18,865 nt of DNA from Pseudobowmanella sp964228145 (GTDB lineage Bacteria > Pseudomonadota > Gammaproteobacteria > Enterobacterales > Alteromonadaceae), in NCBI GenBank assembly GCA_964228145.1, contig CAXQZJ010000145.1:1-18865 (forward strand), given 5' to 3'. Within the stretch, counting starts at the first letter, position 1. The number at the start of each line of letters is the position of its first letter. Positions 1-7,693 of this stretch are shown here, one piece after another. The position numbers and the translations under genes were made by a program. The notes beneath the pieces are model-generated. The model worked only from the letters and a program-made list of their open reading frames with translations, was not told the origin of the DNA and searched no databases.

Positions 1-249
1 CTAAATTGGACAGTTGAGAGGGTTTACCTCCTTGATACCGATAATGACGGTGTCAAAGACACATGGCTCAATGCGTATAGCGAACCATTACCCGATCCGG
101 CTCCGCAAGTCCCTTCAATGAAATTAATCAGGGTAAGCGTCCATTGGCATGATCACGATGATGGCATGCAAGCATTAGCGATAGAAACTCTGATCTCACC
201 CACTATTGGCGCTGGACGTCTCCGGCAGTTAGCAAATAATTCAATTTAA
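1..249 (+). CDS. Minor pilin-like protein, C-terminal fragment (5' end outside window)
   Basis: The open frame enters at base 1 and ends with TAA at 247-249, leaving 82 visible residues. The N-terminus, where a prepilin cleavage motif would lie, is outside the window. The visible part contains an acidic DTDNDGVKD loop (34-60), which resembles calcium loops, and then a segment with the character of minor-pilin C-termini: a V-x-V-x-W strand, an acidic turn, and a strand ending in ETLI. It lies upstream of pilV-pilW-pilX-pilY1-pilE on the same strand. The inference is a further prepilin-type protein of the same tip complex, perhaps PilV-like or FimU-like. It could also be the end of some other protein with a beta-rich C-terminus. 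The 125 nt gap to pilV shows no clear terminator, so joint transcription is possible. Confidence 0.6.
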   Translation, partial: LNWTVERVYLLDTDNDGVKDTWLNAYSEPLPDPAPQVPSMKLIRVSVHWHDHDDGMQALAIETLISPTIGAGRLRQLANNSI

Positions 250-374
250 ATCATAGCCTTAGCCTAAAGATATAGGATCAGTAGTCGCTACGATAACTAA
301 GCTCCTCTGGCGATACGGTAAAGATAACCATCTCTGGTATGCTTTATAGTCAGGCAAAAAAGGTATCAACGCAG

Positions 375-998
375 ATGGCACATACCCTCCGCTACAACAT
401 TAAACAGCACTTGGGCATCGGAATGGTGGAAGTACTGGTCACTTTGTTCGTTCTGGCCATCGGTCTGCTGGGTGTTGCATCGTTACAATTTGTCGGATCG
501 TTCAGTAACTCTGCAGCCTTGCAACGTTCCTCGGCTGTAATGGTATCCCAACAGTTAACGGAACGGCTGCAAGCCAGTGCATTTCGTGGTCAGGGGGCTG
601 CGGGTCCTGTGGTGGATAACCGCTATTTTGACCAGGATATTTATAACTTTGAGACGTTGGCCTGTGCTGGCAATGACCCTTGGGTTTGTCATTGTGAACA
701 GCGACCTGCCGTGATTCCTGATTGCGAAAACGGTCAGTGTGATAGTGATCAAATGGCACAGTTTGATGGCTGGCAAGTCAGTTGCGCAACTGTCAAGGTT
801 AATCCGGCAGCACGCGTATCACTGACTTGCAGAGACAATGACGCGGCCGATGCTCAGGCCTGCAGTGCAGGCTCCATACACCAAATAAGAATCACCTGGC
901 CCGCCGTGGTTTGGCAGGGGTTAAACGAGATGATCAATCCCGCCTGTAACCCCAACGATGAAGGTAATGACTGTGTGTACATTGAGTTGGTGCTGTAA
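375..998 (+). CDS. pilV: Type IV pilus minor pilin PilV
   Basis: PilV is a minor pilin that, with PilW, PilX, PilE and PilY1, forms the inner-membrane complex priming pilus assembly and sits at the pilus tip. The leader reads MAHTLRYNIKQHLG, followed by the class III cleavage site G^IGMVE with glutamate at +5. The hydrophobic helix then contains AIGLLG, characteristic of PilV. The C-terminal domain is rich in cysteine, so disulfides are likely. The frame is open back to an ATG at 339, but that start gives a 26-residue leader and has no Shine-Dalgarno. The ATG at 375 follows AAAAAAGG (about 12 nt upstream) and gives a usual 14-residue leader, so it is preferred. The gene ends directly against pilW: TAA at 996-998, ATG at 999. 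The family call is confident from the N-terminus and gene order. The globular domain is diverged, as usual for PilV. Confidence 0.87.
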   Translation: MAHTLRYNIKQHLGIGMVEVLVTLFVLAIGLLGVASLQFVGSFSNSAALQRSSAVMVSQQLTERLQASAFRGQGAAGPVVDNRYFDQDIYNFETLACAGNDPWVCHCEQRPAVIPDCENGQCDSDQMAQFDGWQVSCATVKVNPAARVSLTCRDNDAADAQACSAGSIHQIRITWPAVVWQGLNEMINPACNPNDEGNDCVYIELVL

Positions 999-1856
999 AT
1001 GAGAACACAACAAGGGTTCACTTTGGTCGAAATGATGGTCAGCCTGGTGTTAGGCATCATTATTAGCGGCGCGATTGTGCAGGTGTTGGTCAGTAATCAG
1101 GTGACAGCAAATTTGAACCAATCAATGGCATCCGCACAGGAAGCGGGGCGATTTATCATTCAAAGGTTGCGCTCTGATGTGCTCTGGGCTGGTCACCATG
1201 ACAGGTTCGATCCAGCCCTGAATCGCGACGTCGACATTATTGCAGAAGAAGTGTTTGTGCAGGGACGTGCGGTGAATATTGCCGGTGATTTTAATCAACG
1301 CCCCGGGCTTGGCAGTATTCAAGGTGCCGATGGCGCACCCGATACCTTAGTGGTGTCACGCAGTGGTACCCGAGACTGTCGCGGCTTTCCACTGGGTTAT
1401 AACGGCGACGAATTTTTTCATGTTGTGAATGAGTATTTCATCCAAAACGAGCGCCTTATGTGCAGAGGCTTTGATGGGCGCTTCTTGCGGGGATTGAAAG
1501 CGGCAGTCGGTCATGACAATCACAATGCCTTCCCTTTACTCGATGGTGTGGTCGATTTCCAGGTTCAATACGGTGTCGCCTTTCCGCAATTGGCGCCCGC
1601 CGAACAGGCGAGTCGTCCTTTGCAATATGTGACGGCCGATGCCTTACCTATTGTTCGAGGCAACCAGGGACATGTTGTGGCAGTAAAGATTGCATTATTG
1701 GTGAGAGGTGATGGCAATGTGCGGCTCGATCAAATTGGTGAATTCAAACTACTCAATGAGAACTTAGGGCCAGCGCCTGACAACGCCTATTATCGGCAGT
1801 TCGAAACAACGATTAGCTTACGTAATGTGAAAAACCAATTGGAGTTACAACAATGA
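999..1856 (+). CDS. pilW: Type IV pilus minor pilin PilW
   Basis: PilW is a minor pilin of the type IV pilus tip/priming complex and acts at the inner membrane before incorporation at the fibre tip. The N-terminus MRTQQG^FTLVEMMVSL is a canonical prepilin peptidase site: a six-residue leader, Phe at +1 and Glu at +5, then a membrane helix with a GIIISGAIV segment. The length of 285 aa is normal for PilW, which is larger than other minor pilins. The region around residues 100-125 (DTLVVSRSG) and the C-terminal strand RNVKNQ match what I recall of the family, where such segments are common. The start follows the pilV stop with no gap, and the end overlaps pilX by 4 nt (ATGA at 1853-1856), so translational coupling is likely. 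No internal frameshift or codon anomaly was noticed. Confidence 0.88.
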   Translation: MRTQQGFTLVEMMVSLVLGIIISGAIVQVLVSNQVTANLNQSMASAQEAGRFIIQRLRSDVLWAGHHDRFDPALNRDVDIIAEEVFVQGRAVNIAGDFNQRPGLGSIQGADGAPDTLVVSRSGTRDCRGFPLGYNGDEFFHVVNEYFIQNERLMCRGFDGRFLRGLKAAVGHDNHNAFPLLDGVVDFQVQYGVAFPQLAPAEQASRPLQYVTADALPIVRGNQGHVVAVKIALLVRGDGNVRLDQIGEFKLLNENLGPAPDNAYYRQFETTISLRNVKNQLELQQ

Positions 1857-2419
1857 AGCAGCAAGGTTTAGTGTTGGTTTTTGCATTATTGATTTTGATG
1901 ACAATGACACTGTTGGGGGTTTCAGCGGTTTCTTCCAGTGTGATGCAAAACAAGATGTCGCAGTCTGTTGAAATGCGCTCTGTGGCATTTGATGCAGCAG
2001 AGGCAACGCTTGGCGCTGTGGTCTTCGAATCAGAGGATCCTTTAGTATTGGCTGATCAGAACCTGACCGATCCGCTCACAGAAGCGCGACAAGACGTTGC
2101 GATTAATCTGAATAACCAGCAATTAAGCTGTTTTGACAATGAAAATTGGACTGATCGTCGTTTAAATCAAGCAGGCCTTATTGCTGGCAATCGACATGTC
2201 GCTGGGGGGAATTTTACCGATACCCCGCCGGTTTCTGCTTGGTCTAAGACTGCATTTGTCGCCGAACGCGCCTGTAAAGGTTCCAGCAATGTCATCGGTG
2301 GCAGTAACATAAGTTGTCATATTTTCAGGGTTCGCGGGTGCGGACAGGTTGCCGGGAGCCCGTTTGCGGTGGCTAACAGCCTGGATGCTGCTGTGTTTGC
2401 ACCGGCATCGAATCAGTAA
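1853..2419 (+). CDS. pilX: Type IV pilus assembly protein PilX
   Basis: PilX is a minor pilin of the tip complex, thought to connect the pilins with PilY1. The N-terminus MKQQG^LVLVFALLIL has a short leader and a cleavable glycine. The residue at +5 is Phe, not Glu. Absence of Glu5 is typical of PilX and of its type II secretion counterpart GspK, and fits a subunit that occupies the very tip. After the membrane helix comes SVMQNKMSQSVEMRSVAFDAAEATL, cited here only in part: the segment Q-N-K-M followed by A-F-x-A-A-E-A-T is the PilX N-terminal domain signature. The C-terminal part has four or more cysteines. At 188 aa it is in the family range. It overlaps pilW by 4 nt and precedes pilY1 by 22 nt. 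Confidence 0.87.
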   Translation: MKQQGLVLVFALLILMTMTLLGVSAVSSSVMQNKMSQSVEMRSVAFDAAEATLGAVVFESEDPLVLADQNLTDPLTEARQDVAINLNNQQLSCFDNENWTDRRLNQAGLIAGNRHVAGGNFTDTPPVSAWSKTAFVAERACKGSSNVIGGSNISCHIFRVRGCGQVAGSPFAVANSLDAAVFAPASNQ

Positions 2420-2441
2420 ATTAGCGTGCGGAGAGATTATT

Positions 2442-5400
2442 ATGCGTAAATTATTCCATGCACTGACTGCGTCTATTTTAGGGGCAGGAATAAGTCTCAA
2501 TGCGCTCGGAGACGATATCGAAATATACTTAGGCGCAGGCTCTGACACCTTAACATACAATCCGAATGTGTTATTTATCATGGACACGTCAGGAAGTATG
2601 GCCGGAAAAGATGGCACCGATGAATCACGGATGTTGAGAGTGCAAAACGCATTGAAAGAGGCGCTTCGGTCCGCAACTAATATTAATGCAGGGTTAATGC
2701 GTTTTTCCGATTATGGTGGACCGATACTTTATCCGGTAAAACCAATCGATGCTCCGGTCGATCCTGAAATAATCACATCGATTTCCAGTGGGGCTGATGA
2801 TGCCTTTGAGCAGAATGGCTCGATGAATGTTTCGAGCGATCGCATCAAGTTAGTTGAAGGCACATCTTCTATCACTGCTGGTTTTCGTTTTGCTGATTTG
2901 AATATTCCCCGAGGCGCCGTGATCACGTCGGCGCGTATTCGTTTTACTTCTGATGGCTACAACATTACGCAAAGTAACCTTACTTTCAAAAACATTGCCA
3001 GTGGTGACGTCGCCCCTTTTAGCAACAGCACTCGGTTAACCTCACTCGCAACCGGCGCTGAAAGTGTTGAGTGGAGCGAAGATAACGACTGGCCGACTGG
3101 AAGCCTTCAGGTGCGCAGTATTGATATTTCCAATGTAGTGCAAGAAGTGATTGACCGCCCAGACTGGTGTGGCGGCAACTCGCTGGGGCTATTGGTAGAA
3201 GGTCAGTCCGGCTCATCTGCCGCTGCCCGATATATACGCTCCTATGAGGATGGTAACAGTGAATCGGCGGAACTGGTGGTCACCTACGATCAGGCGTCAG
3301 CGACAGGCTGTATCAGCGGCGAGCAGTATTATCAGGTCAGTGCCCAGCGCAACAATGCTGAAGAGCAATCTAATGGCTATTACAATACCGGTAGCGAATT
3401 AACCCTCAACGCCAGCAGCAATCAATATGTAGGTATCCGTTTCGAGAATGTCAGCATTCCCAAAGACGCAGTTATCGATGAAGCCTATCTCATCTTTGGT
3501 GCCTACCAGAATCGCTCGGGCAGTGCCTCGATGAGAATTCGGATGGTGAATGAAGCTTCACCTGGCCGGTTTAGGAATAATGACAGGTATAGATTAAGAG
3601 ATGCACCGAAAACCAGTGGTGTAGTCTGGTCTGGGATCCCCGCTTGGTACAAAAATCGTTTCTACTGGAGTCCGGATATTGCCAGTGAATTACAGCAAAT
3701 CGTCAATCGGGGTGATTGGCAATCTGGTAACGACGCGATGTTCGTGCTCTCTGATTTTAGCGGTAATCGTGGTGCCTACACTTACAACGGAAAGCCATCC
3801 AGAGCACCCTATTTGTATGTGAAGTTTCAGGGCAATGCGATTCCTGAGACGGTGGCCACAGTGCGTGACCACCTGTTAAACAAAGTTGATGAGTTGGCCG
3901 CCAACGGTTATACACCGATTGTGGATACCCTATACGAAGCGGCTAGTTATTATGGTGGTCGTGATGTTTACTGGGGACGAACGCGGGGTAATAACAATGT
4001 TAGCGAAAATGTCCGGCGATATACCCGGGTGAGCCACCGGGATTCATACGTAGGACTGGAGCCCGTCAGACCCAACGGTTGTAGCGAAGATAATCTGAAC
4101 GACAGTGATTGTATCGGTGAATACATTCCCACTGGCGCTAAGTACATTTCTCCGGTAACCGACTTACAATGCCAAACTAACAATCATATCGTACTGCTTT
4201 CGGACGGGGAGGCGAACAATAACCATAGTGTGAATGAAATTGAGGCGCTGCTCGGGCAACGCTGCGTATACGGCAGTGGCGGAGAAAAGTGTGGTTTGGA
4301 TTTAATCAGGAATATCAGCAAATCCAGTGAATCGGTAATTGGACCGCGCATTATCACTCACACAATTGGTTTCGCCGCCAACTCAACCGCAAATAATTTC
4401 CTGAATCAACTGGCACTTCAGGGCGGTGGCAACTTTTATACTGCCAGTGACAGTGGTGAACTCGTCACTGCATTTGAGTCGATTTTACGTTCGGTTAAAG
4501 ACGTTAATGCAACCTTTGTGTCGCCGGGTGTGGCAGTAAATCAGCTTAACCGATTGACCCATAGAGACGAGCTTTATTTTGCCTTGTTTAAACCTTCCGA
4601 GGGTACAGACTGGCCAGGTAATTTGAAGAAATACAAAATCACGGGTAATACCATTGTTGATAAAAACGGTGTTGCCGCGGTGGACGATGGAACCGGGTAC
4701 TTTAAAGAAACCTCGCACAGTTATTGGTCGGTATTAGCAGATGGTGCGGATGTACGAGCAGGTGGCGCTGCCCATCAACTAGGCACAACCCGAAATGTCT
4801 ATACGTTTTCCGGAACGGGTAATATCGCGACAACATCGAATCGTTTGGCTGAGAGTAACAGTGGTATTACGGTTGCGGACTTAGGCATCGCCGATCAACC
4901 GAACCCCAGTGATTTGCGAAACGTTTTGCTGAAATGGGCGCGGGGAATTGATGTTCAGGATGCTGATGATGATGGCAGCACGACTGATGCCCGTATGCAG
5001 ATGGGTGATCCGATTCATTCGCAACCGGTGATCGTGAATTATTCTGATACCGATAGTGCCATTCTGGTGGCAACCAATCAGGGCTACCTACACTCATTTG
5101 ACCCCGACACCGGCAATGAACATTTTGCGATTATCCCAAAAGAGTTGTTGAGTAACCTGCATGATTTTTACAAGAACAACTCTTCCTTCACCCACATTTA
5201 CGGCTTAGATGGCGATATGGTTTTGCGTGATACCGGCACCAAACTGATGCTTTACGTGGGTATGCGGCGGGGAGGAAGAAACATCTACGCATTTGACATC
5301 ACGAATAAAACCGCGCCTTCTCTATCCTTTAAGATTGAAGGTGGTACTGGTGACTTTGCCAAATTGGGTCAGACTTGGTCTAAACCTGTGATTACCAAAG

Positions 5401-6518
5401 TGAATATCGGAGGCTCGGTGAAAGAGGTGATGATTTTCGCAGGTGGTTACGATGTTAATCAGGACAACAAATTAATTCGCTCTGCAGATACCATGGGTAA
5501 CGCGGTGTTTATGGTCGATGCCGACAGTGGTGCCTTGTTGTGGAGCGCCAGTGATTTAGACGCTAATCTGAATATCGCCGAAATGAAATACAGTATTCCG
5601 GCAAGAGTCGCTGTGATTGATCGGGACGACGATGGCCTTGCTGATCATATGTACGTAGCAGATACCGGCGCCCAGCTATTTAGGCTAGACATATACAATG
5701 GTAAGGGTGTCAATGAGCTGGTCAAGGGACAACGTCTGGCTGACTTCGGCGGCGATGATGACCCGGCTGAAAACCGCCGCTTTTTCTATGCACCCGACGT
5801 GTCGGAAATCAGTATGGGTACAGAGCATTATTATGCGGTTGCCATGGGTACCGGCTATCGCGCACATCCTCTGAATACTCAAATAAAGGATAATATCTAC
5901 ATGCTCAAAGACGAGGGCGTGTTTGAGGTCGACGAAAATGGACATTTCAGTTTTCCAACCCAAGCCTATACTGCCCTTAATCTGTATGACGCAACGGACC
6001 ATAACCTGACGTCGGCAGATGGGACGACCCGCCAGCTTGAAGCCGCTGCGATGGCATCGAAACAGGGCTGGATGATTCGCTTAGGCAACGGTGGGGAGAA
6101 AGTGTTGGCCTCGCCACTGATACTGAATTACAAAGTGTTTGTAACGACTTACTTACCTGCTTCAATCAGTGAGAGCGCCTGTGCGCCACCAAGTGGCAAC
6201 AGTCGTGCTTATTTGCTTGAGCTGGTGAATGCTAACGCCGTGACGGACTTGAACAATGACAGCGATCTGAGTCATCAGGACAGATACGTCGACTTGCAAC
6301 AGACAGGTATAGCGCCAGAAACCAAGATATTGATTGAAGATGCACTCCATCCAGTGGTGTGCTTAGGTACTGAGTGTGGGTCTGCGGTAATTGAGCAAGA
6401 CGAAGATGGCAATGAAATGGCGTGTACCACGCAACTTGACTGTCTTGCCCAGAATATCCTCGGTCGATTAAAGCGGGTACAAAAGTCGACCTGGAAAACG
6501 GAAACGGAGAGACAATGA
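2442..6518 (+). CDS. pilY1: Type IV pilus tip adhesin/assembly protein PilY1 with split vWA domain
   Basis: PilY1 sits at the pilus tip and acts in adhesion, in surface sensing, and in opposing pilus retraction through calcium. The chosen start follows GGAGAG (2430-2435) with 6 nt spacing and begins MRKLFHALTASILGAGISLNALG, a signal peptide; the frame is open upstream into pilX but lacks such a signal. The 1358-aa protein has a von Willebrand A domain with MIDAS residues DTSGS (48-52), Thr491 in GYTPI and Asp588 in LLSDGE. The gap between the first two is unusually wide because two related beta-rich units (about 110-283 and 295-464) are inserted. The C-terminal half is the PilY1 beta-propeller: GDPIHSQPVIV and VATNQGYLHSFD near 855-885, and a calcium loop DRDDDGLAD at 1060-1068 in the position of the Pseudomonas site. 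A further acidic loop DADDDGSTTD is at 840-849. The end overlaps pilE by 4 nt. Confidence 0.93.
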   Translation: MRKLFHALTASILGAGISLNALGDDIEIYLGAGSDTLTYNPNVLFIMDTSGSMAGKDGTDESRMLRVQNALKEALRSATNINAGLMRFSDYGGPILYPVKPIDAPVDPEIITSISSGADDAFEQNGSMNVSSDRIKLVEGTSSITAGFRFADLNIPRGAVITSARIRFTSDGYNITQSNLTFKNIASGDVAPFSNSTRLTSLATGAESVEWSEDNDWPTGSLQVRSIDISNVVQEVIDRPDWCGGNSLGLLVEGQSGSSAAARYIRSYEDGNSESAELVVTYDQASATGCISGEQYYQVSAQRNNAEEQSNGYYNTGSELTLNASSNQYVGIRFENVSIPKDAVIDEAYLIFGAYQNRSGSASMRIRMVNEASPGRFRNNDRYRLRDAPKTSGVVWSGIPAWYKNRFYWSPDIASELQQIVNRGDWQSGNDAMFVLSDFSGNRGAYTYNGKPSRAPYLYVKFQGNAIPETVATVRDHLLNKVDELAANGYTPIVDTLYEAASYYGGRDVYWGRTRGNNNVSENVRRYTRVSHRDSYVGLEPVRPNGCSEDNLNDSDCIGEYIPTGAKYISPVTDLQCQTNNHIVLLSDGEANNNHSVNEIEALLGQRCVYGSGGEKCGLDLIRNISKSSESVIGPRIITHTIGFAANSTANNFLNQLALQGGGNFYTASDSGELVTAFESILRSVKDVNATFVSPGVAVNQLNRLTHRDELYFALFKPSEGTDWPGNLKKYKITGNTIVDKNGVAAVDDGTGYFKETSHSYWSVLADGADVRAGGAAHQLGTTRNVYTFSGTGNIATTSNRLAESNSGITVADLGIADQPNPSDLRNVLLKWARGIDVQDADDDGSTTDARMQMGDPIHSQPVIVNYSDTDSAILVATNQGYLHSFDPDTGNEHFAIIPKELLSNLHDFYKNNSSFTHIYGLDGDMVLRDTGTKLMLYVGMRRGGRNIYAFDITNKTAPSLSFKIEGGTGDFAKLGQTWSKPVITKVNIGGSVKEVMIFAGGYDVNQDNKLIRSADTMGNAVFMVDADSGALLWSASDLDANLNIAEMKYSIPARVAVIDRDDDGLADHMYVADTGAQLFRLDIYNGKGVNELVKGQRLADFGGDDDPAENRRFFYAPDVSEISMGTEHYYAVAMGTGYRAHPLNTQIKDNIYMLKDEGVFEVDENGHFSFPTQAYTALNLYDATDHNLTSADGTTRQLEAAAMASKQGWMIRLGNGGEKVLASPLILNYKVFVTTYLPASISESACAPPSGNSRAYLLELVNANAVTDLNNDSDLSHQDRYVDLQQTGIAPETKILIEDALHPVVCLGTECGSAVIEQDEDGNEMACTTQLDCLAQNILGRLKRVQKSTWKTETERQ

Positions 6519-6976
6519 TGAAAAACAAAGGCTTTTCACTGGTCGAATTGATGGTGGCATTGGCGATAATTGGTATTCTCACCATGGTCGCCCTGCCGAC
6601 TTATCAGTCCTATGTCAAAGACAGTAACCGTGCTTCTGCGCAAGCAGACTTGATGGCCTTAGCCGCGGCGATGGAGCGTCACAAGGCGACCACTTACAGT
6701 TATGCTGGTGCCGCTACCGGTGGTGCAGATACTGGCGCTCCCTCTGTGTTTCAAACATACTCGCCCTCATCAGAGCCGATAGCAAACCGCCGCTATGACT
6801 TGACGATAGATACATTAGCGGCCAATGGTATGAGTTACCGACTTAGGGCAACGCCAGCAGCGGGGTCAGTTCAGGTGGGAGACGGTGACCTGTATTACTT
6901 TAGTGATGGGCGCAAAGGTTGGGATAAAAACACCGACGGCGTCATCGGGGCGAATGAATTCTGCTGGAAATGTTAG
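6515..6976 (+). CDS. pilE: Type IV pilin PilE (minor pilin) with EF-hand-like C-terminal loop
   Basis: PilE is a pilin-fold protein that joins the PilVWX-PilY1 complex to the pilus shaft. The leader MMKNKG^FSLVELMVALAIIGIL is a canonical class III prepilin site with Phe+1 and Glu+5. The following ALPTYQSYVKDSNRASAQADLMALAAAMERH matches PilE N-terminal helices (cited from residues 27-57). At 153 aa the length is typical. The start lies in ATGATG; the first Met (6515) overlaps the pilY1 stop, and GGAGAG at 6506-6511 lies just upstream, so either Met (6515 or 6518) could be used. The C-terminus has DKNTDGVIGANE at residues 137-148, which fits the 12-residue EF-hand loop pattern fully, followed by a C-x-x-C pair that ends the protein. 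The DGRKGWD segment is a familiar feature of PilE in this group of bacteria. Confidence 0.9.
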   Translation: MMKNKGFSLVELMVALAIIGILTMVALPTYQSYVKDSNRASAQADLMALAAAMERHKATTYSYAGAATGGADTGAPSVFQTYSPSSEPIANRRYDLTIDTLAANGMSYRLRATPAAGSVQVGDGDLYYFSDGRKGWDKNTDGVIGANEFCWKC

Positions 6977-7518
6977 TTACAGACGAGTGCGTTACCGGCC
7001 AAGTCATTATGCACCCCATCATTGTCGGTATCTTGGCTTGTTTTAACCCGACCGTGTAGGGTCACATAAAGGCCCCGTGCGGATTCAACGTCACCATTTT
7101 GATGACAAAACAAAAACGATGCATTGGTTGAAGCGCTGCCATCTTCGGCAAAATTAACTGCAACATTTGGACCTGTAACTCGCAGACTGGCTTGTGGCGC
7201 CTCTACAACCATAAGAAGTGGTTCATTATTGCCTCTGTTGCCATTCCCATCGACATCGGTGAACGCCATCATACTGTTTCGCCAGTTAGCATTGCATTGA
7301 TTAAAATCAGTGGTGGCACAGACGGTAGTTGTTGTCGCCTCATTGATTGCGGTGCCGCGGGCAAACTGGATGAGGGCACTGCTTTCATTGACTTGCGCAA
7401 CAACCAGGTTGCGCTGCAATATCGAGCTGATGTTGGGCGCCACCATAGTGATCAAAACAGTGACGATAGCCAGTACTATCATAAGTTCGACTAAAGTTAG
7501 ACCATGTTGCTTGCGCAT
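6973..7518 (-). CDS. fimT: FimT/GspH-type pseudopilin
   Basis: This is a minor pilin-like protein of the GspH/FimT family. In other bacteria FimT or FimU proteins belong to the priming complex, and some FimT proteins bind DNA during uptake. The N-terminus MRKQHG^LTLVELMIVLAIVTVL is a canonical prepilin site. The segment NLVVAQVNESSALIQFARGTAINEATTTTVC (residues about 37-66, cited here only as landmarks: L-x-x-A-R-x-x-A-I followed by T-V-C) is the GspH/FimT signature. The start at 7518 follows GAGG with 6 nt spacing; the open frame extends upstream to 7557 without any pilin-like leader. Two acidic loops resemble calcium sites: DVDGNGNRGNNE (7222-7257) and DTDNDGVHND (7003-7032). The gene is convergent with pilE and their stop codons overlap, so no terminator separates them. 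Confidence 0.87.
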   Translation of the reverse strand: MRKQHGLTLVELMIVLAIVTVLITMVAPNISSILQRNLVVAQVNESSALIQFARGTAINEATTTTVCATTDFNQCNANWRNSMMAFTDVDGNGNRGNNEPLLMVVEAPQASLRVTGPNVAVNFAEDGSASTNASFLFCHQNGDVESARGLYVTLHGRVKTSQDTDNDGVHNDLAGNALVCN

Positions 7519-7540
7519 AGTTACCTCACAAAGACGCCAG

Positions 7541-7569
7541 AGTATAAGAATACGCAAATTCGGCCAAAT
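7541..7569 (-). promoter_or_regulatory. Possible sigma-70 promoter of fimT
   Basis: On the minus strand a TATACT box (complement of 7541-7546) lies about 23 nt upstream of the fimT start, which would give a short leader of roughly 17 nt. The -35 region at 16-17 nt spacing reads TTTGGC or ATTTGG and is a poor match. The call therefore rests on the -10 box and its position in a divergent intergenic region. Confidence 0.35.
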
Positions 7570-7693
7570 AAGGGTATCTTTATTATCACAAAGGTATCCC
7601 CGCAGTTGCTGATGACAGCGTGAATTTACACAAGCAATTTGAGGCGTTTTTTTTTATTATCAAATAAACGACCAACACAGGCCAAATAAACAC

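Noticed and set aside
339..374. Longer N-terminus of PilV from the ATG at 339
   Set aside because: It has no Shine-Dalgarno and would give an overlong 26-residue prepilin leader.
5685..6002. 105-codon open frame on the minus strand inside pilY1
   Set aside because: It is a shadow of the PilY1 propeller region and has no family features.
7192..7612. Two 100-codon open frames on the plus strand over fimT and its upstream region
   Set aside because: They lie opposite the clear prepilin gene fimT, have no recognisable domain, and have no good ribosome site.
7639..7667. TTGAGG and AAATAA as a promoter for nadE
   Set aside because: The spacing is 17 nt, but the -10 is a poor match and the region is AT-rich, so it cannot be told from chance.
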